DNA of 64,000 nt. Origin: Guadua angustifolia (taxonomy: Eukaryota; Streptophyta; Magnoliopsida; Poales; Poaceae). The notes beneath the pieces were generated by a model. The model was not told the origin of the DNA and made no database searches. It worked only from the letters and a program-made list of their open reading frames with translations. Each line of letters opens with the position of its first letter. Within the stretch, counting starts at the first letter, position 1. The position numbers were made by a program, and so were the translations under genes. Shown here piece by piece: positions 24,402 through 36,156 of the stretch. The DNA lies in NCBI GenBank assembly GCA_036346375.1, contig CM070520.1:15697791-15761790 (forward strand), read 5' to 3'.

Positions 24402-25833
24402 CATAGTTGTCACGGCGGTCCGGCTAGGCGAGGCGAGGCCGGACTGCCTGGACGCCTAGGCGCCTAGGCGCCCGCCTAGACGGTGATTAGACGATGAAAA
24501 TAATAAATAATATCTTATATACATGAAATTAAGTCAAATACGAAGCAAAAGATGTGTAATCTTCAAATTAGGTGCCAAAAAATTAACTGTTGCCTAGGGA
24601 AAGCTTGTGGCAATGAAGAAGGGTTACCTCATATGATAGTTTCAAATAGAAGGGCATAGATAGTTCCAAATAGAACAACAAAAAATACAACTAGTTCCAA
24701 ATAGCATAACAAAGTATCAAAGTTCATAAATCACAACAAAAGAAAAAGGCCACAATGCCACATCACAAGAGTGAAATAGTAACAATTTCAATCATCATCC
24801 AGCTCCAAACTACGCCTCTCCTCAATATTTTCTTCACCGCACTCTTGAGAAGGAATATGCGGTGCTTGACCAAAGTCATCTTCAACATCATCATCATCAC
24901 ACAGACACTCAACATCCTCTTCTCCTTCGTCGGAGCCTAGCTCATGCGGGGTAGGTGTAGCAACTCCACGCCTAGCATAAACATTCACTTCATCTCCACG
25001 AGCTCTCCTAGGAAAGTTGCGACCCTGAAGAGAAGATGATGCACCAATAGCTTCATCAACATAAGCCCATAAAAGATCATTATCACTGGTATGCACTTGT
25101 TCAGCATCCTTATTGGTCCATTCATTGTTCCATTGAAATATTTCTAGAACCAAAGGATTAGAACCACTTTCTTCACGAAGCCTTTCAAACCTATTTGCAA
25201 TCTTTGTGTTGTATTGAATATAGACCAAGTCATTCAACCTCTTGTGCTCCAACCGGTTCCTTTTTTTTGTATGAATCTAAAGTAAAAGGAATGGTAAAGT
25301 TTTAAGTTTGATGTGTATTGAAAACGGTAAAGCTATGACCTATAGAATTTAAATACTTACAAACTCAAATGTACTCCAATTGCGCTCGCAACCGGAGGAG
25401 GAACAACAAAGACTAACAATCCGCTTTGCAATCTTTTGGAGAGGCAAAGCATGGCCACCATATGCTTTCCACCAATCAACTAAAGCCAAATATGAAAGTC
25501 TATGTTAGATAAAGATCAAATGTCATATTGATTATTGAATACACTTAGGATTTAGGACTTACGAGGTTTCTTTATTTTTCGTTGCATGATTGCTAGCTCG
25601 TTGTTGAAGCTACCACGGGTCTGCCCATAGTCATCAACTAAGACATCAACATTGCTTATCTCCTCGGCTCTCCTCCCGATCGGCCGACCGAGAGCAAGCG
25701 CAGTGACGCCCTGATCGGCCGAGTCGTCGCTCGACGCTGGCGGCGCCTAACTCGCTCGATCGAGGCGGCGGCCCAGCGTCCGCCTCCCATACCGACGATT
25801 AGGCGTCGCCTAGTCGACGCCTTGACAACTATG
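24402..25833 (-). mobile_element. hAT element, 1.43 kb, TSD CTTCCCAA
   Basis: The terminal inverted repeats CATAGTTGTCACGG and CCTTGACAACTATG are flanked by the 8-bp duplication CTTCCCAA (24394-24401 and 25834-25841), as expected for hAT. The GC-rich subterminal parts carry repeated GGCGCCTAGGCG motifs. On the minus strand, a fragment near 25440-25360 and the frame 25252-24788 (EHKRLNDLVYIQYNTKI, then an acidic tail) correspond to the C-terminal hAT dimerisation exon. Most of the transposase is gone, so it is an internally deleted copy. It is nested in the LINE. Confidence 0.88.
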
Positions 25834-26018
25834 CTTCCCAACAAAGAAACCGCATTCATAAAAGGTAGATATATTCTTGAAAGTGTTGTTTCGCTCATGA
25901 AATTATTCATAGTGTGGCTAAAGGAGAGGATTGTAAGTGACTTTCTCTTTTCGCTACTCTATACTTATCATGAATCAGAATCGAGCTAATCCACTTCATA
26001 TCTTATTTGTTTCGCAGG

Positions 26019-26759
26019 ATACATACAGTGCAGCCATGAAGGAGAAGCACGGTGCCGACTGTGACCCCTTGACCATGTCGGTCGACCCTATGGTCATCTA
26101 CGACCAGTTCGGTGGGAGGAGTCACGGCAGGCTCGGCTTCATGGACTCGGTGGTCGCGCCCGACTCGTATAGGGGCCAAGTCAGCATCGCCGACAAGGCC
26201 GCCTCTTCCGCCAAAGGCACACCGAAGCCCAGCGAAGATGATCGCAGAGTTGCAAAGAAGCAGAGGCAAAGCGATGAGCAAAGCAGAGGCAAAGTGAGAG
26301 GCAAAGCGGATGAGCAATGGAGGCAAAGTGAGCGAGAGGAGGATAGGAGGCGATGACGAGACCCTCCAGAATCAGAACCTCTTGATGTACAACTATTTCC
26401 AGATAATTAAGATTGTATACGTAGCTACGTTGTACTTAAACATTTCAGATGCTAACATATCATATCCACAATCATTGCAGGGGGAGGGAACCTCCGGCCA
26501 GCCGCAGATGCCACCTCTGTCGCCGTTCCCGGGGGTAATGCATTTTGTTCCAGTTTTCACGAACTATTCATATAAGTACACAAATGCTCAATAGTTTTGA
26601 ACATTGTGGTTTCCTCTAATCTTGCAGTTCTCCACCTCAACTGCGCCTGCTCCTGCGACGAATGCTCCGCAGGGAGGTGATTCCAGTGGCACAAGATCGG
26701 TCGCAGATCAATTCGTCGACGACGTGTTTGCCGATCCTTTTGCCGGTTCACAGACTTAG
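26019..26759 (+). pseudogene. CACTA-encoded plant transposase (Ptta/En/Spm type) C-terminal exons
   Basis: An exon begins after acceptor TTCGCAG at 26018 and encodes YSAAMKEKHGADCD and YDQFGGRSHGRLGF, the pattern of the Transposase_24 (Ptta/En/Spm) family. A basic, Gln/Arg-rich stretch follows. Two further exons are suggested by acceptors at 26479 (CATTGCAG) and 26626 (CTTGCAG), the last ending DPFAGSQT-stop at 26759. The N-terminal exons are missing with the left part of the element, so it is a fragment. Exon limits are by eye. Confidence 0.6.
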
Positions 26760-27029
26760 TTAGTTATTGCTTTTACTGGTTCATAGACCTGTTGATTGTG
26801 AATGTGATGTACATTTTTGGTTTGTGAGCTGAATTTGTGAATTATTAATGCATTTTGCTATATGTGCTATATGTGCTTGGTTGGCTATCCTAATTTGCTT
26901 TATGTTGTTATCATATCAACTGTTGTCTTTTGTCTGCCGAGTGGATGTCCTAGTTTTAGGGAAGTCTTTGCAAATTTTTACTCTTTAAGTGCATTACAAT
27001 CTTTTAATAAATGGAAATTGCTTTAGGTT

Positions 27030-27430
27030 GAGTGAAATATGGTGTTGATTATAGTCTTCAGAACTTTGAGCAAAACATATTGGAAACAGCTAGTGAAGAA
27101 GTTGCATCCAAAATAAGAACAATTGCTCAGTGGAGGGAAAGTTTGGTTGTAAGTACTTACATACTTTTGTTTTCTTTCGATATGTATGCCTAGTTATTAT
27201 TATGCTTTATTTTGTCAGTAAAAGAAGTTATTATTATACTTTATTGACAGATTGAGAGAGTTAATTTTAAGTTGTTTTATTTTGTTTCTTACAGGTACAA
27301 AATGTCAGGAATCAGGAGAAACTAAAATACCCCCTATATCCACTAAGTACTGTGGAGCTTCAGAAACTTGCTCCTAGGTACATCGTAATGAGTTCAGAGC
27401 ACACTATGAAGGTATTAAAAAAATATTTTT
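27030..27430 (+). other. Unrecognised exon-like fragments inside the CACTA element
   Basis: Two open stretches resemble exons: one reading SLQNFEQNILETASEE before a GTAAGT donor at 27149, and one after a TTACAG acceptor at about 27294 reading LKYPLYPLSTVELQKLAP. Part of the first recurs at 27668-27715. They could be a captured host-gene fragment, which CACTA elements are known to carry. I do not recognise the gene. Confidence 0.35.
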
Positions 27431-27939
27431 AGAGTTTTATTTTTCCTTAACAGCTTTTGCTAGCTAATTATGGCATAGCTCGTTGTCCCGATGTTTTGTT
27501 TGTTGGTTTCTTGTGATGTCCATACCGGATGGTCAAGAACTGTATCAAGTTGGATTCATTAATTATCCCAGGACAGAAACCGATAATTTCTCTCCAAACA
27601 CTGACCTACATGTCAGTTTTGAAATTTACTAGTGTAGGTCCATGTTCTTATTTCTTGTCTCGATGATTCATAGTCTTCAGAACTTTGAGCAAAACACATT
27701 GGAAACAGCTAGTGAAATTATATTGTCATTGTTCTGGGCAATATATTTGTGAATGTGAATTGGTCATTGGAAACTTTGATCATTTGTGAATTGTATTGGC
27801 GAATGTGAATGTGTGTGAAATTATATGTTGTCATTGTTCTGGGCAATTGGGGATATAAAACTGCTGGGAATGGGGGTCTTTTTGCAGGTTAAAATTGGAT
27901 TTTTTTTAAAAATTCCCAGTATTTTTTTTTATTTTTACA

Positions 27940-28440
27940 ACCTGTGTCCTCGGCCCCCGACGAAGCCGACGACACAAACTTGGATTAGGTCTAATCCCAG
28001 TCGGGGTCTGTGTCCTCGGCCCCAGATAAAGCCGACAAGAAGAAGACTTCCGCCCGGCCCAGAGGGTCTGTGTCCTCGGCCCCAGATAAAGCCGACGACA
28101 CAGATGTGATATCTGTATCGGCTGCTCTAATGAAGCCGACGACAAAGACAGCGTCTGGCCCCAAACCCAGTAGGGGTCTGTGTCCTCGGCCAAGATAAAG
28201 CCGACGACACAGCTTCGACATCTGTATCGGCAGCGATGAGGTTACCGACGACAAACGTCTGGGTGTCGGGCCGGCCCCGGATGGCATCTGTGTCGTCGGG
28301 TTTTGTTCTAGCCGACGACATAGGTTGCTTGTGTCGTCGACTTTGTGTCGTGGGACTTGTGTCGTCGGCAGACCGACGACACAACATTGTGTCGGCGGTT
28401 TTGGCATCTGTGTCGTCGGTAAAAGCCGAGGACACTGACC
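27940..28440. repeat. CACTA subterminal repeat array
   Basis: The motif tgtgtc(g/c)tcggc and its complement gccgacgacaca occur many times in both orientations. Three near-copies of a longer unit (ctgtgtcctcggccccag ... taaagccgac) lie at about 28010, 28070 and 28180. Such arrays beside the terminus are the transposase-binding region of CACTA elements. Confidence 0.75.
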
Positions 28441-28455
28441 AAGATCCCTGTAGTG

Positions 28456-29071
28456 ATTGTTTTTGTTGTCTTTACTCAATTTGAGGGATCTACTGTAATT
28501 TATACTCTATTAATGGCACAAGAGTTTTCTTTATATTGACATTTTTTAAGTAGTTTCAACTATATCATGAATTTTTAATAAACAGTTTGATATATGTGAT
28601 GACCACATATGCAAGTTGCTCTTTCAATAAGCATTGTTTGCTAAATTTTATGTTCCATATGGAGCATGTCAAAAGTTCATGTTATGTGTTCTTCACTATC
28701 TACCCAGCAACTCATGTGATGTCTTGGCTTATGCTATTTGATGATTGAATATTTATTTCAGGAGATCAATTGCACAGACTTAAACTTTACTAGGGTTATG
28801 AATTCTTGAAGACCCAGATTTTTTTCATTTGCTTTGTTGATAGCTGTGTATTTGGATTGACTGTTCCAGTCTTTTATTTGGATTGAGTTTTCTAACTAGT
28901 ACATTTGCTGTGTGAGTCCGTTGCCGTTTTTCCAATCTATCCAAGATCGATACAGCAATGCTTGTCTTCTCCCTCCAGCAATATTCAAAAGCTAAAGTGA
29001 CTCAAGATACTTCGCATGGCACCATACATTTATCGAGCATGCCCTCGTATAGCCCTTGCTTCCTCTAGCCT
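28456..29071. other. Flank of PPR copy 1; 28480-28760 is duplicated at 34200-34480
   Basis: The block from gatctactgtaatttatac to about 28760 matches 34208-34480 with scattered changes, marking the edge of the duplicated PPR segment. No coding potential is seen in 28761-29071. Confidence 0.5.
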
Positions 29072-30591
29072 TCATTCCCTGCAGAGCCCACTTATTAGGG
29101 CCCCATAAGTTATAGAATCAGCAAGGCATCCATTTTGAACCGTTCTTTGAATGACCCTCAAAGCCGAGGTCGATTTGCCAACTTTACAGTATCCTGAAAT
29201 CATTGTAGTATAAGTTTGCTTGGTTGGCACTAATCCTACCGCAAGGCACTTGTCAAACAGCTTCTGGCTTTCTTCCATTTGCCTCTGCTTGCAATATGTA
29301 GCAATGAGGGTGGTGTATGTCTCTATATCAGGATGGCAACCATTTTCTGCCATCCGTCGAACAAATCCAGAGCAGATGTTATGTGCCCTTTGTTTGCATT
29401 GCTCAGTTATCAGTATAGTATATGTTACCTTTTCAAGCTGGAGGCCCTGACTAGTGGCCATCTGGAGTACCTTGTAAGCTTTCCTTTCTTGCAGAGACCA
29501 TCAATGACAGCATTGTATGTGCAAAAAATGGGTAGAAAGCCTTCCTGCGCCATCTTATTCATCAGCTCAAAGGCACGATCAAAGCTGCCTCCTTTTCAGT
29601 GTCCTCCAATCAGTGTAGTGTATGTGTTCATGTTTGGCGCCAACCCTTGCTCAACCATCCTCCCCAACAGCATCTCAGCTCGAGCAAGCTTTCCCTCTTT
29701 ACAATACCCTCCAATCATCACAGTGTACGTATGCACAGTCGGCTTGTACGAGCTACCCTTGATGAGTTTCAAGAAAAGCCAGAACGCCCGCTCTATCCAC
29801 CCAATCTTGCAGAGCCCGTCGATCAACGACGTGTGCGTGCACGTTCGGCTTCAACCCTTTCCCAACCATCTCCTCCAATACATGGAACACTTGCTTGACG
29901 TAGCTTCTCTTACACAGACCATCAATCCACGCAGTGTAATTCACCCACGTTTGGTGGCGTGCCCATCTCCAATATCCTCCTGAAGAACTCAAGACACCGT
30001 GAACGTCGCGTTATCCAGGCAGAACCCCTGCCCCCACAATGCCGTTAGCAAGGCGTCGACCTCCTCCACCCACCCTTACCTGCAGCACCACACGACCAGC
30101 GCCCGGAAGCTGCGTGCGTCGGGGCACACCCAGCCCCGCGTCACCATTCCGTCGAAAACCTTGCGCGCGTAGGCGAAGCTCCCGGACTCCAGCCCGACGC
30201 CGAGCACCCAGTTCGCCGTCTCGACGCAGAGCGAGAGCCCGTTGATGCGCATCTCGAGCACCATATTGGCGGCCTCCGGGAGCCGTTCGGCCTCGGCGAA
30301 GGCGGTGACCATGCGGCGCATAACCTCGTGCGCCATGGGGACGCTGCCCCTCGCGACGAAGGTGGTCGCAGCGGTGACGTAGAGGCGCATGAGGCGGGGC
30401 AGGTCGGGGCGGCACGCGAGGCGGCGGAAGAGCGAGAGCGCGGCCGCGGAGCGGGCGGAGTCGGCGAGGGAGGAGAGAGCGGTGGTTGTGGAGAGAGGTG
30501 GGAGCTTGGGGAGGCGGCGGAGGCCACGGTGGTGTTTATATCTGATATGTATAGTTTGTTTGGAACTTCTTGGTCTATAGTCATTTAACAA
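29072..30591 (-). pseudogene. PPR (pentatricopeptide repeat) gene, copy 1, broken
   Basis: The minus-strand frames contain 35-residue P-type PPR motifs with the usual signatures: YTTLIATYCKQRQMEES, YTTMISGYCKVGK and YTVMIGGYCKEGKLARA. PPR proteins normally bind organellar RNA. The N-terminal part (30591-30076) is GC-rich and resembles a low-repeat leader (SLFRRLACRPDLPRL). Frames change near 30050, 29990, 29826-29753 and 29590, and a deletion near 29990 is shown by the second copy, which keeps about 50 extra bp there. An in-frame stop near 29462 splits the C-terminus. Non-functional as seen; about ten motifs remain. Confidence 0.8.
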
Positions 30592-31339
30592 TGTGAAAAT
30601 ATTCTATACAATTATCTATATATGTCTTTAACAGTAGCCGCAGCACATGCTAGCTATAAAAAGCTGAATTTCTTTTTTAACCCTTGAAAAACTCTTAACT
30701 GGTTTGTCAGGTATGACTCTCGACAAGATTGAAGCATAAATTTCCTTCGAATAGTGTCGTACTGTTGTCCCCAGATTTATTTGTGGATTTAAACGTTCTG
30801 GTAGGTTAATCCGTGTTGAAGTCAAGGTGATACGGATTTCTTTCTTACTCTATCTTAAATTTACTTTTATACAAAATTTACTATATATTACTATAAATAT
30901 GTTTTTATAGTTTAAGGTAAAAAAAAGAGCTCATTGTAAACATATTTTTATATAGTGATATAACCTTCGTGCATATGTAGTTTTTTCTTCATAATGGTTT
31001 TCTACGTAAAACCTATATCTTCCGTTCTTTTGATACCATATTTTTGTCATGTGTTATGTAACTCGTGAGGAGACTCCTAGAGACGGTCATCATATAACAA
31101 TTTGATGATTTTTCCGTCTCAATTGGTGTAATTGATGATTTATCACATATATTTCACTAATATATAACCGTATGATCCGTATATGTGTGAGATATCTTAG
31201 AATAAATCATTAATAATATGAATAAATAAAGATATATCATCGACTTTTTAGCCGTGCAGCACCAATACGACATCCTAGATGATTCGGTGACTCGGCGCCT
31301 CTACCTTCGCCGTCAAATCCAAATAGAAAGACAGTGCGT
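30592..31339. other. AT-rich intergenic DNA
   Basis: No gene, tRNA or clear repeat is visible. Only short AT-rich frames occur. Confidence 0.5.
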
Positions 31340-31340
31340 T

Positions 31341-31362
31341 TGTGTGTGTGTGTGTGTGTGTG
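31341..31362. repeat. (TG)n microsatellite
   Basis: A run of eleven TG dinucleotides, a simple-sequence repeat likely to vary in length. Confidence 0.9.
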
Positions 31363-32800
31363 GAAGCAATCTCGATTCTCAAAATAGAAGTCGACACGGA
31401 GCTAGGGTTGAAAACGGTTCGGATATTTTCCGACCGATCCGGATATTTTCGGATCACGGATTTCATCGGATCGGATATTTTTCGATAGTATCGGATCGGA
31501 TACGGATACGGATATTTTTTGTCGGATACGGACACGGATTCGGTAGCTTATTATCCGTCGGATACGGATACGGATTCGGATAATCCGGATAATAGTGGGT
31601 CGGATATCCGGATAGCATATGGGCTGGGCCAAGACAACTCTTTTGGCCCAAAAAGGTTTCTTAATTTCAGAATTGTTTTCTAATTTAGTTAATCTCTAAA
31701 GCAAGTTTTAATTATTAGCAAACCAACTCTAAAAATTATGAATTTTTTTTGAGAAAGTTCTAGTAACAATATAACATTTAAAAAATTATTTTCAAGATTT
31801 TATCAGATTTTCATTTTTCCCAAAAAAATCAAAAACTCCTATTCTTGATAGGAAAATATATTAAATAAATAGCTAAAATGCATAAAAATTCATAAATACA
31901 TAATTTGTTATGTTAAACATAATTCAACTAAGATTATAAATATTGAGTCATTACATGTAATTGTTATATACTTTTCCTAGAGATATGATATTTAAGTATT
32001 ATCAAACTTTTAGTATGTTATGTGTTTGCTTCTATTTGTATCTCTGAGCAAGGATTACCTTTATTTTGTGTTTTAATCTATGTGTATGATGAACTAATCG
32101 TATGTGTGTGATAAACTAAACTTTATATAATTTTGTTTGCGATATGGTATCTAACTATTGTCTAAGTGAATGAAAATGTTTACATTTGCTCAATTTTCAA
32201 TAATATTTTGATCAAATCAATTAGTTATGTGTTTGTGTTGATTTTTTATGTACAATTTAAGGGGTTATCATGTTTCGATAAATATTCAAACCGTATCCGA
32301 TTCGATTCAGATTCGATCAGATCCGATTCGATACTATCCGATCCGTGATTCAGATCCGACTATCCGTATCCGTATCCGCATCCGAGAAAAAATATGAAAA
32401 CAAATATGGTAGAACTATTATCCGTCCGTATCCGATCCGTTTTCACCCCTACACGGAGCCCGTAGCCGAGTCTGTGTCTTTGTCAAAAGGCTCGACATGA
32501 ATTAAAAGCCATACTGCAGCATCAATCCAAGACGCAGTCGGCTATAGCAATTGCTCTCGATCCTTGTATATTAGAAAAGACAAAAAAAAAGCTACTTACA
32601 TTTTAAAAAAAGGAGGAGTGTCGGATTCGATTTGTGTGTGGAAGCAATCTCGATTCTCAAAATAGAAGTTGACACGGAGCCCGTAGCTGAGTCTGTGTAA
32701 AAATGATGTCCTTGTCTGAGTCAAAAGGCTCGCATGAATTGAAAGCCATACTGCAGCATCAAACCTAGAAGCACTCGGCTATAGCAATTGCATCAAAATT
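31363..32800. repeat. Local duplication that preserves the empty site of a hAT insertion
   Basis: The segment around 31363-31402 plus 32452-32560 is repeated at about 32632-32795 (gaagcaatctcgattctc ... gccatactgcagcatcaa). In the second copy the sequence cacggagcccgtagc is continuous; in the first it is interrupted by the hAT at 31403. Confidence 0.7.
31403..32451. mobile_element. Non-autonomous hAT, 1.05 kb, TSD CACGGAGC
   Basis: The ends TAGGGTTGAAAACGG and CCGTTTTCACCCCTA are inverted repeats flanked by the 8-bp duplication CACGGAGC (31395-31402 and 32452-32459). Both subterminal regions are packed with CGGATA/TATCCG repeats, probably transposase-binding sites. The AT-rich middle has no transposase. 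It shares ends with the element at 36932. Confidence 0.88.
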
Positions 32801-33002
32801 ACGGTGAAATCTCGTATTTCTGTCTACCTTGAGATTCATAATCCCAGTAAAAAAACTAAAAAAAATCAAATTACTAAAGTATCTTATGAATTTCGGCTCG
32901 CCATTCTAGACCGAAATCGTCACGTATTTGGTATTTCTATAATCGGATTTCAACCGGTGTGCATGCGGGGTCATATTCGCATATGAGAGGTGCAGGATCA
33001 AT

Positions 33003-33140
33003 CAATTCCCAATGCACCATTTTTTTGTTAAAGTATTAAAATCAAAAAAATTGATGCCAAGGCCAGGATTCGATCCACAACCATTCACAATGAATACAGT
33101 GCCTTAACCACTGGGCGAAACTACACTTCAAGTTCTGAAA
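33003..33140 (-). repeat. tRNA-related SINE-like sequence
   Basis: On the minus strand, a box-A-like stretch (CGCCCAGTGGTTAAGG) is followed about 30 bp later by a box-B-like stretch (GGATCGAATCC), the internal pol III promoter layout of tRNAs. It cannot form a convincing acceptor stem and the anticodon arm is unclear, so a SINE or tRNA relic is likelier than a working tRNA gene. Confidence 0.45.
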
Positions 33141-34199
33141 GGAGTTAAAGATCTTTTTTAATTTTACGTTTGAAAAGGGCGAAATCTCAATGATTTTGTC
33201 CGAAATCTCGTTTTCCCTGGCATGAGAAAAACCGGATTTGAATTTTTTTAAAATTTTGTCCAGACTTCATCTGAAATATCAAGATGTTGCCGAAATTTCA
33301 GATTTCGATCCCCTTCGAAATATAATCTGAAAACGAAATTCTAGCAGCCATCTAGCATCAATTGTGAAGAAATCAGAGTCATTGCTTCAGGTCAGCATAA
33401 TTTGCTTCCTCTGCTAGGTGCACATGGGAAATCCTCTAGAATGTTCCATGCTCTAAATTCCTACGTGCACGCGAGGTGCATATGAGATTCTTAACATCAT
33501 TGCTAACCACAGTCGGTGATTTCAACATGCCTCAATTCCATTCCACGACTTGACTCTAATTCAGCACTTGCCCACGCCATCTAGAGCGTCGACCCTCGCT
33601 CAATCTGGAGACTATTCCAGTGCCAAAACTTCGCCAACATCATCGCCCGTGCCATCTGATGCTATGCCTAGGCATCGTTCTACGCTATCTCTATTGGCAA
33701 TCTTCAGCCACAGTCAATCGTCGTATTGCTTTTGTTAGAGGTGTATTATATTGCAATTCAGACTGTTGTGCATATTGGCAACATACATACATACGAAATT
33801 AATCATTGACGATTTCTTCAACGATCCGCCGTCTACTACGGTTACTGAGTCTAAGATGGAGTTACAGGTATTTCAACATAATGAATTAATTTGAGCTACT
33901 TTTGATTAAGGAGACTATAAAAAAATCAACGTCATTTGGAGGAGATAATTGAATTCGTTGTTCAACCACCGTTTGGATATGTTGCAAATTTTGCATCACT
34001 TACGCGATCATTGTAAAGTCTTTGGCAACATTAATTTTCAAAATTTGATGATACCCTGATAGTAGCTAGCATCATACTCTCTGAAATTTTATTATTTCAA
34101 AGTGAAGGTTTTACTCCAATATCAATTTGAGATGAATGATTGAAGTGCAAGAAGGAGTTTGCTTCTATGTAGATACTACAACATTGTTCAGTTATCATA
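33141..34199. other. Intergenic DNA without recognised gene
   Basis: 33180-33340 holds GAAATTTC-rich sequence loosely similar to the repeat at 21225-21610. The remainder shows only short frames with no recognisable product. Confidence 0.45.
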
Positions 34200-34526
34200 A
34201 CTCGATACGAGGGGTCTACTGTAATTTATACTCTATTGACGGCACAAGAATTTCTTTCATCTAGACAATTTTACAGGAGTAGTTTTAACTATGTTCTAGA
34301 ATTTAATTATCTTTAAAGTCGGTAGTTTGAAGTACGTGAAAATCACACGTGCAAGTTGCTCTTTCAACGAGCATTGTTTTGCCGAATTTTATGTTCCAGG
34401 TGTACCATATAAAATATACATGATATGCATTCTTTACTATATATCAAGTGCCACAAGTGATATTTTAGTTTATAAGAAATATTTGAATAGATTGTTCGAG
34501 TATTTCTTATTCAAATTAGTCCATTG
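34200..34526. other. Duplicated PPR flank, copy 2
   Basis: It matches 28480-28760 (gggtctactgtaatttatac and gcaagttgctctttcaa). It marks the left edge of the second copy of the PPR segment. Confidence 0.55.
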
Positions 34527-35576
34527 GACTATCAAGGCACAAGGTTGTAGGATCAAGGATAACCGAATGAGCGGGTAAATAGGAGGTTTTTAAAAAAAAT
34601 TTTGCTACAAAGCAATAATTTAACACGTATGACAAGAATTATAATTTTCATTTTTCAATAATCAAGACTTAAATAATCTAGGTTTTACTAAGTACACCAA
34701 CAATCTAAGTCTAATCAAGTATTACAATCCTTAGAAGGTAATCAATCAATATGATCATTAGGAATGTAAATTTCACAAATTGAGTAATAAGAATGCAAAC
34801 CACAAGATGAACACAAATAATTTTTCCTGTAGTCTCGGAGATTTGCTAGTCTTCCCTAATCAACGTGAGGGAGCTTGAACGAATCAAGCTGGCTACTTCC
34901 GCGAATGAGCCTTACTTAATCCATTGTGGTAGCTCTTTCTCTCTCTGAGTATGTGTGCTCCAATCTTCACACCAATTCCCTGCCTCTTCACAATCTTCTT
35001 GAAGAGATCATCGAATTACTCCTTCAAACCATTTAAAAGTCAGCAAACTCCAAGAGTAATAGAGAAACGATGCTTGCTTGAAGGTGCTTAAGTGACACAA
35101 AATGGCTCAAAAGAATGCACACACACTTAAAAGCTCTCACAACCTCAAAATATGGATTTTGATGCCCTAAGGAGAAAAGAAGCTTACAAGGGCACAAGGA
35201 GTATACAATGAGATCCTAGGGGGGTCCTAGTTGTAGGAGAGGGGATATATATAGCCCCCCATTGCCTCAATTAGCCATTTGGGGGCAAAAATCACGAATT
35301 TCTATGAAAGTCCAGTAGTGATGTTCCTAGCAAGACACATAGGTCGACATATTTAATGCATATGTTTCTGGCTATTGGTATAGGGCCTGGTACTGCCGGT
35401 GTACAAAGTCCGGTAACATCGGTTTTTGAAATCACAAAAAATCCTCAAAATATACTTTCTAAAAAATAAATACCGGCAAAATAGGTGGTTAGTACCGACC
35501 AATGGTAGTACCGGCATTTATATTTATACTACAATAGTGTCAGTGTTTGAATTTTCAGAGAAAACTCACAAAAGTG
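34527..35576 (-). mobile_element. LTR-like repeat, copy 2, inserted in the PPR segment
   Basis: Its first 460 bp match 1-433. It continues with a TATATATAG box near 35250 and a CCGGTA-rich stretch (about 35390-35520). It separates two parts of the PPR duplication that are close together in copy 1. Orientation and class (LTR remnant, minus strand) are inferred; no terminal duplication was found. Confidence 0.45.
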
Positions 35577-36124
35577 CGTATGCACATTCGTTTTGTATGA
35601 GCTACTCTTTATGAGCTTCAAGCATCATTCTACGCGGTGTAATTCACCATGTTTGGTGGCGTGCCCATCTCCAACATCCTCCTGAAGAACTCAGACATAT
35701 CCTTAAACCAAGCCTTCTGGCATAAGACACCCACAATCACAACCACTGTGAACGTCGTGTTATCCAAGCAGAACCCCTGCCCCCACATTGCCGTCAGCAA
35801 GGCGTCGACCTCCTCCACCCACCCTTCCCTGCAGCACTCCACGACCAGCGCCTAGAAGCTGCGTGCGTCGGGGCACACCCAGCCCCACCCCCACGTCACC
35901 ATTCTAGCGAACACCTTGCACACATGGGCGAAGCTCCGGACGAAGCTCCTGGACTCCAGCCGACGCCGAGCACCCAGTTCGTCATATCGACGCTGAGCAG
36001 GAGCCCGTGGCTGCGCATCTCGAGCAGCACCACATCCAAGACCGGTCCTGACATTTTAGGACCAATGCGAAAACTTATACAGAGACCTTTTCCACCTCCT
36101 CTCATATGTATGTGTATGTCTATG

Positions 36125-36156
<32 letters not shown>

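Larger units (their letters stand above)
22325..25933 (+). mobile_element. Decayed LINE (ORF2: endonuclease and RT)
   Basis: A plus-strand L1-type element with many stops. The piece at 22325-22893 precedes endonuclease fragments near 22940-23040 (DVRGLND, PDFVGFSETKK), the endonuclease C-terminus near 23370-23520 (FTWGNNQENLILAA, then SHTPLL read in another frame) and RT block 1 at 24043-24360 (TPGTNGFPFLFYQK, LIPKEQDAESIKKFRPI). RT resumes after a hAT insertion at 25842 (KETAFIKGRYIL) and stops abruptly near 25933. Part of it (22480-22860) is repeated at 63752-63965, so it was present before the NLR segment was duplicated. Confidence 0.8.
25934..28455 (+). mobile_element. Right part of a CACTA (En/Spm) element
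   Basis: The right end reads CCCTGTAGTG at 28446-28455, whose reverse complement is the CACTACAGGG terminus of CACTA elements. It is preceded by a repeat-rich subterminal region and by exons of a transposase-family gene. No matching CACTAC left end was found: the left side abuts a broken LINE at about 25933, so the element is one-ended. The target duplication cannot be read. Confidence 0.75.

Noticed and set aside
27906..28484. Overlapping frames in both directions
   Set aside because: They are translations of the CACTA subterminal repeats.
31254..31651. Frames with SVSDPI/RIRIRI repeats
   Set aside because: They arise from CGGATA repeats at the hAT left end.
33040..33125. A functional tRNA gene
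   Set aside because: Box A and box B words are present but no acceptor stem or clear anticodon loop could be formed by eye.
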